NCBI RefSeq assembly: GCF_000204055.1
Contig: NW_006768843.1
Span: forward strand, 185,567 to 249,566
Origin: Melampsora larici-populina 98AG31
Taxonomy: Eukaryota; Basidiomycota; Pucciniomycetes; Pucciniales; Melampsoraceae
Direction of reading: 5' to 3'
DNA: 64,000 bases
The notes beneath the pieces are model-generated. The model was given only the letters and a program-made list of their open reading frames with translations. It ran no database searches and was not told the origin of the DNA. A program made the translations under genes and the position numbers. Position 1 is the first letter of the stretch; each line of letters begins with the position of its first letter. Below, piece after piece: positions 56,430 through 64,000 of the stretch.

Positions 56430-59400
56430 ATGTCATTGGAGTCAAATTACATCTTGGTTGATCACCCTCCTAAGTCGATCAGTGAGCTAGCTGAATTGGC
56501 AAAGGTACCTTTCGACCCAAACTTGCCTATCAAAGCCTATGTCCAAAGCGCCAAAAAACTTTATCATCAGTTCAGTCTGCTTCCTTGAAATCTTTACTTT
56601 GATCTGCTCAACTGATGGCGTTATTGTTACTTACTTTGTGATATATGTCTCCTTAACCCTCAACAGAGCACAAGCATGTGAGGCTCAAAATCAAATTGAG
56701 TTGGCTTTTGTATACCTCGTTCGAGGTGCTAGGTGAGTGTTTCTTGATCGTGTGTGACCGTATGCCTCCTGATTTCCTTGACAATCCGCGATTTTGTCAG
56801 AATCGTCCTCGATGAATTACCCTCCCAACATCGAGACTATCGCCTTCTTCCACCCGACCATAAAGGTCAGATCCAGGCTGTGAGCACGCTTGTTTTTCTA
56901 ATTCGATGATTATGACGCTCATTTTGTGACCGAATTACGACACCGCCATCAGGATGGGCGTAAGTACTTGGAGCATCTGGCGCCACTGAAAGCGAAACTT
57001 ACTGAGAGGTACTCACAAGTACGTGGTCTGATAACCTCCATTTGCTTCCAGTACAACTTATAAATTCACACATTAACTTGCAACCTCCGTTCTTAGCACC
57101 TAGACAAGTCAATCCCTGTGCTTACCAGCGTCTTGCCTGCCCAAGATGATCTCAGGACAAATCAACCTTCGCACGTCTCGAGCTCATCCTCGTCCTCATC
57201 TCGTCAAACGAACCTTCTCCGTAAAATTTCCGTACCACGTGCCAGCGAGGAGAGAAAATCTAAATACCGGTCTGATAAAGTCATTCAAAAATGGACTCTG
57301 CTAGATCACCCTGATCCGCAGCCCTCTGAACCTGCCGACTCTGGCACTGGGAGTCACCAAGCCTCTGCGGACTGGGAGCTTGTTGATCAACCTTCACCTG
57401 ACAAGTACAATACTCATGTCAAATCAAGTGCGAAACTCAAACCAAGACGTCTGATGAAGGGCAATAGCATGGGTAATAATGAGGAGACTGAATGCGCCAA
57501 TAAGCCATCGTTTCAAAAATGTGACCTCACCTGGCCTGTCGAACTCGGGAACGGACAAGGGGAGCGGATGAGTGTGCTTTTGCCTCCAAATGCCCAGATC
57601 ACCAACAATCCCTGCATGCCCTCATCGACTAGGTCCGCATGTTTTCTATATGTTCATTTTGACCCTTGCCTTGCGCAACCATCAAACTTTTGGACCCTCA
57701 TTGCTGAACCTTTGTCTCCGTCATAATTCACCTCAGGCAGATACCATCATCGACCTCGACCTTCTCCTCAGGTGCCACATCTTGACCCAGGCTGCGAAAG
57801 CAAGCGACCTATCAATCCCGACCCCTCCTCCCGGAACATTTACTCCGATGAAGCTGCGTACCAATGCATCAACCAACTAATCTCTAGTGGTAATCGACCC
57901 CATTCTGCTGCTGCCCTATCGCATGTCCCCTATGATCTCTCCACCAATCCTCCGCGCACCATGGTATATTCTCCTCCCGCACCCCGACTTTATGATTTAC
58001 CTGGCCGATTTACCGCATCCACTGAACTTGTCTATCGTGCCTCCGACAGTAACATACCTACGTCTTCAAAGCCTCCTAATACCCAAGGTAGATATTTACC
58101 TCAAAGTAATGGAAAATTCAAACACCTCTTCAAGGCTCCCCTGACCCGTCGCCTATCCTGGACTCCCTCGACGCAGAACAAATCTCACACTTCCATGACT
58201 TCACAGTTTCCTCTATCTTCCCCAAGTGCCGATACCGCTGGGTGCAGCTCTGGTAAACCACTGAAGCAGGACTCGTGTCCACGACCTAGGAAGCTATCGC
58301 TCGGAGACCCCTCTACATGGCGCTGGCCTACACCCGTTTCCTCACAAGATTCCTCGCACAAAGCATTTGCCACCAAGATACGGCCGACTGACAATCAGGC
58401 TAGCAATGAGAAGCTTGCCAAACGGGCTTCCCGTAAAGCTTTATCTCCATCGCGTTCGGCCCATGTCAATGATACACACTTGCTACATCTTCATTCTCGC
58501 ACATCGTCTACGCAACTTTATCCATCTACCATGCCTGTTAGCCAAGCCGAATCTTATCGTGTTCGACCTGTCACGTCTAATACGTCTCAAAAACCTACAA
58601 GCGTCCCGTTCCGGCACTCAAAAACCCGTCAATCGACATTGGATGTTCTTCCCACAGAGTCCCAGTACCTTGATCGGCAGCCCTCACGGCCCATCATTCC
58701 ATCACAAGGATCTCCAGCGTTCATCAATGGTGACGTGACTAAACCGTAGGTTCGAGTTCATACTAGTTTCAACAGAGCAGTCTTCATGCTGTTCCCCATC
58801 TTATCCAAGTCATCTGATGGCGTACTTATATTCTAGATCTTCAATCACCAATCTACCACGATCTCAGCCTTTGGCTATCACACCTCAACTCCGTCGAATG
58901 ATCTGCCCCGAAGAAGTTGTAGACGTATTCGTCGCTACTTCGATGCCCGAAACTGATCGGGGGGTTGAGCTTTGTGGCTTGTTACTTGGAACTTTGGTAA
59001 GTCTTGGATATCTTAGTATATACGCACTCATTTGTGTAATTAATGAAAATTATGATTATAGAGCAATCATCTTTTGACCATTACGACTTTGTTGATACCC
59101 AAACAAATCTCCACTGCCGACACTTGCGCCACAACTGATGAAGACGAAGTTTTTCGCTTTCAAAACTCACGAAATTTATCGACACTTGGTTGGGTGAGTC
59201 TTTAGCCAGCTTTCAACGTAATGTCTAATCTGACTAGTGAGAATATCTCGTATTTATCGACAACTTTGCTTTTCTAGATTCATACACATCCCACTCAAAC
59301 TTGTTTCATGTCGTCGCTTGATCTACATACCCATGCATCATACCAATTAATGTTACCCGAAGCAGTGGCCATCGTTTGCAGCCCAAAACAACACCCAGCG

Positions 59401-59708
59401 TATGTATTCATGCCTATCATACCACGTCTTGGTCTACACTTTATCTGATACCTGTACTTCTTTCGTGTGCAGTGTGGGTGTGTTTAGGCTTACAGACCCA
59501 CCTGGGTTACAGACGATTGTCAACTGCAAGCAGCTTGGGTCATTCCATCCTCATCCAGATGGTGTGCCACTTTATACAGTCAGTAAAATAATTACCTCAA
59601 TGCCTCTAGGCTTTCGATGATTCCTAACATGTATCACAACAGGACGCCGATGGACACCTTCTAATGAGTCGACAATTGACAGTGAAGTTGGTGGATCTAA
59701 GAGCTTGA
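56430..59708 (+). CDS. AMSH/STAMBP-type JAMM deubiquitinase
   Basis: The start is the ATG at 56430. About eleven exons join with GT-AG introns. The N-terminal exons ([89 protein letters not shown]) form the helical MIT/USP8-dimer-like domain that binds ESCRT-III. A long Ser/Pro/Thr-rich disordered linker follows (57110-58750). The C-terminal MPN+ domain has [12 protein letters not shown] (catalytic E), [23 protein letters not shown] (H, H, S, D of JAMM) and [20 protein letters not shown], ending KLVDLRA and TGA at 59706-59708. All zinc ligands are present. It would cleave K63-linked ubiquitin on endosomal cargo, as S. pombe Sst2 and human STAMBP do. At about 800 residues it is nearly twice their length, due to the linker. 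Confidence 0.93.
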
Positions 59709-60884
59709 AGGATTTGTTGAATGACCAAAAACATCACGCCTAGCTTTTTCTGGTATGGTTAAATCTTTCAATGGAGGAATGAAGTGTAGTAGCGTTTTTT
59801 ATCGTTCTTGTTGTGTATTCTTATCTTATTCCATACATAGTCCAGATGGATCTGATATCATGTAACTTCAAAGGGTATGTGTCACATGAACTCTGTACTT
59901 TTGGGTCTGTATAAGCATAAACTAGCAGTTGTGTAGAGTTATCCAATATTTTCATTACCTTTCATTGAACAGATGTTCGTAACCCACGCTGGGCAGTTTG
60001 AGGCTGTTGTGAAGCGCTTTGGATAACCAAGATGATATACTCACTTAACAGTGAGATAGAGGAAGGGAACATTAGATCATTCAGGTTGATTTCTTGTGGG
60101 AGGTGAGGAAACAGGACAAAGTCCAGAATCTCCTACAGTTCATCGCAAGGTAGGACCAAAGGGGCGAAAAGGATAAACAAAACCTAGAAAAGGCGGTGGG
60201 CCGCTATCAGGCCTGTTCATGGAAACTCTTGTCCCTCAACCTCAATTGATAATATCAACATCAAAAATGAGGTAACATATATAAATGAATCACATCCTAA
60301 AGAATTCAGCCAAGGAAGCATCCCTGCCATGAGTTTGTTGATCTTAGTACCAGATGTCAATATGATCTTACTGCTTGCCATTCAGTATTGAACCTCGCAG
60401 GTGAAGTCATTATTTTTCTCTTTTAGGGCCAAGCCTTTGTGAACACAGCTTATTGCTCAAACTGTTGTCACCTGTCGACCTGGACTATCTCAACTCTTGA
60501 ACTGTGACGCACCTCCACACCATATATTAAAGTGCCAAAGCTACTCGACTCAACTTGATGGATAAGCTTGTCAGCTTCTCTTCAACATAAATCAAACCTT
60601 CCAATGCACACAAAACATGATTATGAATGAATCAGAAAGAAGACAATCTATAGCTTGAGAATAGAATAGAAAACATAAGTTCACTGATAATAAAGTTTAT
60701 CAGTATAAATTCTACAAACTTGACTCTTCCGGGGTCCAAGTTATACCTACCCAAGATGTTTTAAGTTCCAAAGAGGATTTAAAGTGAATGGCGCAAGCGC
60801 AATAAAAATACCGAAGCCACCGAAATAGTAATAAAGACAAAGACCAACATCCAAACTTTGATTTGTAAGAAAAGATGAACCGTA
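59709..60884. other. Intergenic region between convergent genes
   Basis: 3' flanks of the AMSH-like and SAC1-like genes. No ORF, repeat or RNA gene recognised. Confidence 0.6.
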
Positions 60885-63773
60885 TCAATCTAATCTTTTC
60901 TTTCCCTCTACGTCGTCCTTACCCAAACCACTCTCGTGCACGAGTCCCCAACCACGTCCTCTTCGAGAACTTTCATGCCCCGGACCGCTATAAGCTATAA
61001 TGTCCTTTCGTGAAATCAACTTAGGCCCGTTGACATATGCAACCCCATTAGCTAAAATGAAAGCGGAACAGCCTCCTCCAACGATTATTGACATCAGCGA
61101 GATTTTGAATGAGCGATCTGGTCAATGTAACAATTTCATCAGACAAGATGTATAGGCCATAACATCGCACCACTCCAATGACACGTACTCTCAGTGAAGG
61201 TTGCAGACAAGAATACTAGAAGTGATAAGATGAATGCAAAGAAGACCTGCATGGAAGATATGACGGACGAGTCAGCCGAATAGAACATGTCCAAGAGAAA
61301 GGTGGGCATACTGTTTGCTGAAATGTGTTGTAACCTTCTCCCAGTACTTTTTTGGCGACACCTGAATTACTCTTCCGAAGACTTCCGCTCGTGTTGGTCA
61401 AAGGCGACCAGGCTCCAGTAAACAGGTCGTATGAGTCTTGCCTTGGACCGTCTAGAAAATTGTTTTTGATGTATCGCATGACACTATTTATTCCATCATT
61501 GAGCGCGCCTTGTTTTGATCTGACTCCGTAGCGAGTGTAGTCTGTTTTCAACGCGCCTGTACCAGAATAGGCATTTGAGACAGCATCCGCGTTGTCCGCC
61601 CACACTAATAATTGAAAAAGAAGGTTTTAAAAGTGAGGGTGAAAGGGAGAGAGGCAGTTTGCAGCTCACAATGACGGAACAGAGACATGAACTCAGGATG
61701 AGAATCCAAAACTTCGCGTTGGTTGAGGATACCAGCCTGTTTTAACTGCGCAGTCAGTACCCATTTAGCCAGCGCAGATTGCACAACGCCTGTTCGATCA
61801 AGACTGTTGTGTGCAAAATGAGCTGGGTCAGGAGACCACAGCTGAGTTCGAATATCGGAGGGGGAAGTGTGTGCTCACCAATCCATACAGTTGGAGCGTA
61901 CGACCGACGTTTGCTCTTTGAGAGGTAAAGGAGAGGACGATTCATCTAAATAATAATAACCTTGTTGAACCAGTTCATCTTGTAGCCGATCGATCAAGAG
62001 CTGCACTCTGTCAAACCTCAAGCCTTTACACTCGTGATGAAAGTCAAAGTAGGTATAATGAACTCTTCGAATTCACGGATCAACAGTTATTTAGCAACAC
62101 TGCCAGATATATCATCATGGAATGACTAAATTCCTGAAATGATTACTCACTTCGGATTCCCAAGGGCATGTACACCTCTTTCATAAGCTTCTTTTACCGC
62201 TTTCTCGTATCCTGAGGAGTTGACCAAGTTGACAATGTACTGGTCTCCGTATATTTCCACCTGTTTTTCAAAGTGTTTGCGCAAAGACTCTTGCTAATGA
62301 TTTGATGCGGCGAGGGTTAGTAAAACGCTTGGAAATTGGAAACTTGTTCACTCTGGAGAGAGATCGAAGAGAGATACGCACTGTTTGAGGAATTTCCATG
62401 ACTTTCAAATCGGGCCTGTATCGTAGATTGTTGATCTCGGTCCAAAAGACCGGGACACTGCCTCTGGTCTGTACATAGCTAGCTTTGATCATAGCTTTGT
62501 TTGGCTTAACGGAGGATGGGGTGGTAGCAAATATCATTTCCGACTCGTTGAAATTAGAAACCTCTCCGTCGAGGTTAATCCCTCGACTGAAATAACGAGT
62601 TCCCGCCCGGTGTCTGGATCTTCTAGAGATAATCCCGAATGTAAACTTCTGCCCATTGATGGTGGCTAGCTTGAATTCAAAGACTTGAGTTATGATTGTG
62701 AGAATATCCATATAAATCAGTCAGATGGACAATCCTATGGTGTCTCTGGAACCTCGAGTTGGACACGTTCTTACTTACAGCCAAAAATTACTGGAAGGAT
62801 GTATCGATGATACTAAAATATAAAGGTAGGTGAATGGTGAGTACAAGGATTCACATTTTGTCACTGAATCTACTAGACGATTTTCTAACCGGTTGTCCTT
62901 CTGGCTTGCTGGCCAGATTGATAAGTCGGGTCTGGAGATGCCGATTCCAAAAGAATCGTTCATCAGCCTTCTTCCAAAGTGGCATCTCAGATGTCTCAGG
63001 TGACTTCTGAGCTGATGTTTGTCGTTGTAATGAGTTGGTGATATCCCAGGGAGGTGGGTCCTGTGGATCGAGTTTGTTGTTGTAGGTAAAGAACATCTTG
63101 CCAACGGCATTATCGAGATGAGCTTTGAGGACTGATAGAAGGTATCTCTCGTCCGAATTTTCTAATAGATTGGCATTGGTTTCGACAGAGATCGGGTAGA
63201 CGGCAAAGGCTGTAGGAGTGTATACGGCTGTCTTGAAGAGAGTAGTCACCTGAAAGAAAGATCACATCGGTTTTGGGAAACACAGATGAGCTCAATTTAA
63301 TCCTGCGATAGTAGTGAGAAGCAAAAAACATGATGAATAAATCGGACAAACTTTACGAGCAGATTTGACGAGGACGAGGTAGTCCGACTTGATAAGAGAG
63401 ATTATGCCTAGGAAACCAGCGATAGAATTGACGCTTCGATCGGCTCTTGCAGGAGGGCCAACAGGGCCAAGACTGACTTCACTTTTAGGGGTAAACAAGT
63501 GATTAGCACCAGAAAAGACAGGTGGATTGACTGAGTTCGTTGTTTTACTTAGTTGGACGCGAGATCACCAAAGACGGTTGATTTGAATTGGATGCAGGTA
63601 CCAAGGTATAAGCTTGGTCAGAAATGTACCTGTGAAGGATAAAATGGCATAAGTGAGTCAGATGTGCTGAGGATGAGAGATTAAGACAGAGGAAAGTTGA
63701 ATGAAATGGGATGGATAACTCACATTGACAAGTTAGAATGAATCTCAAAACGTTGTTCATTCAATTCGGACAT
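60885..63773 (-). CDS. SAC1: SAC1-type phosphoinositide phosphatase
   Basis: Start [17 protein letters not shown] at 63773. The SAC N-terminal part has [53 protein letters not shown] and [20 protein letters not shown], then [20 protein letters not shown]. The catalytic part has [39 protein letters not shown] and VVRSNCMD / [17 protein letters not shown], giving the C-x5-R-T motif CMDCLDRT across an intron whose donor is at 61878. Next come [20 protein letters not shown] and [18 protein letters not shown]. Two hydrophobic segments ([15 protein letters not shown] and [20 protein letters not shown]) give a C-terminal membrane hairpin, as in ER/Golgi Sac1. Stop at 60885-60887. It should hydrolyse PI4P at the ER. 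All key residues are present; about ten exons. Confidence 0.93.
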
Positions 63774-64000
63774 GTTGAGTTGAGTTGATAATGTTTCCGT
63801 TATGAATTGATGATGATGATAATCAAAGCTAAATCGATCGATCGATTGATGAAGAGCTGAGGATGGTAAAGAGGTAAAGTGGTCAGGAGAAAGAGTCGTC
63901 AGTTTTACGCCCTAGCCTGTACGCACACCAAAACATCACCGGTACTACCACACCAACCAAATCATGATGTCATCAATCTTCACATTTCGCTACATAGCAT
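63774..64000. promoter_or_regulatory. Upstream region of the SAC1-like gene
   Basis: Contains a GATGATGATGATAATC run and the self-complementary ATCGATCGATCGAT at about 63833-63846. No clear TATA element. Likely promoter and leader of the minus-strand SAC1 gene; extent unknown. Confidence 0.35.

Noticed and set aside
61754..61945. Apparent loss of the SAC1 catalytic cysteine (AHNSLDRT)
   Set aside because: The sequence before SLDRT is an intron; splicing the GTGAGC donor to the CAACAG acceptor restores CMDCLDRT.

Overview
The window looks like a repeat-saturated chromosome segment of a basidiomycete fungus, most likely a rust (Pucciniales). The reasons are short canonical GT-AG introns in every gene, AT-rich spacers, and a mobile-element mix (hAT, Ty3/Gypsy, MULE, Helitron, tyrosine-recombinase elements with a gag-like partner) that I associate with rust genomes; the lineage is inferred, not proven. 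No tRNA, rRNA or CRISPR was seen. A run of 100 N at 32009-32108 is an assembly gap. || Layout. 1-4.0 kb: an unassigned coding remnant, then a multi-exon gene with an acidic tail. 4.4-15.6 kb: decayed pieces of tyrosine-recombinase elements (two gag-like genes on the minus strand, a reverse-transcriptase-side fragment, a broken recombinase on the plus strand, a 247-bp direct repeat pair), a Q/N-rich pseudogene and a MITE. 15.6-16.7 kb: a Helitron N-terminal remnant. 18.07-22.59 kb: a complete MULE with inverted ends, an 8-bp target duplication and an intact transposase fused to an OTU domain. 23.1-33.7 kb: a plus-strand hAT (hAT-b) split by a second, minus-strand hAT (hAT-a), which itself carries a CACTA-like element; a further insert holding the gap separates the last hAT-b exon. 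33.8-34.9 kb: a fold-back element. 35.8-48.4 kb: a decayed TET/JBP-like oxygenase gene interrupted by a second fold-back element, itself interrupted by a third hAT (hAT-c), itself holding a Ty3/Gypsy element. 48.8-50.1 kb: another CACAG-ended element. 50.2-53.3 kb: an F-box-like pseudogene and an oxysterol-binding-domain fragment. 54.8-55.8 kb: a truncated fold-back copy carrying a 162-bp MITE. 56.4-63.8 kb: two apparently intact housekeeping genes facing each other, an AMSH/STAMBP-type JAMM deubiquitinase (plus) and a SAC1-type phosphoinositide phosphatase (minus). || The transposon insertions can be ordered from target-site duplications. At two junctions the flanking reading frame is restored when the insert is ignored, which is strong internal evidence for the boundaries. 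Premature stops in the dead elements are mostly TGA, often inside TTGA, as expected from C-to-T change at TCG sites. The MULE transposase is the only transposon gene here without an internal stop.
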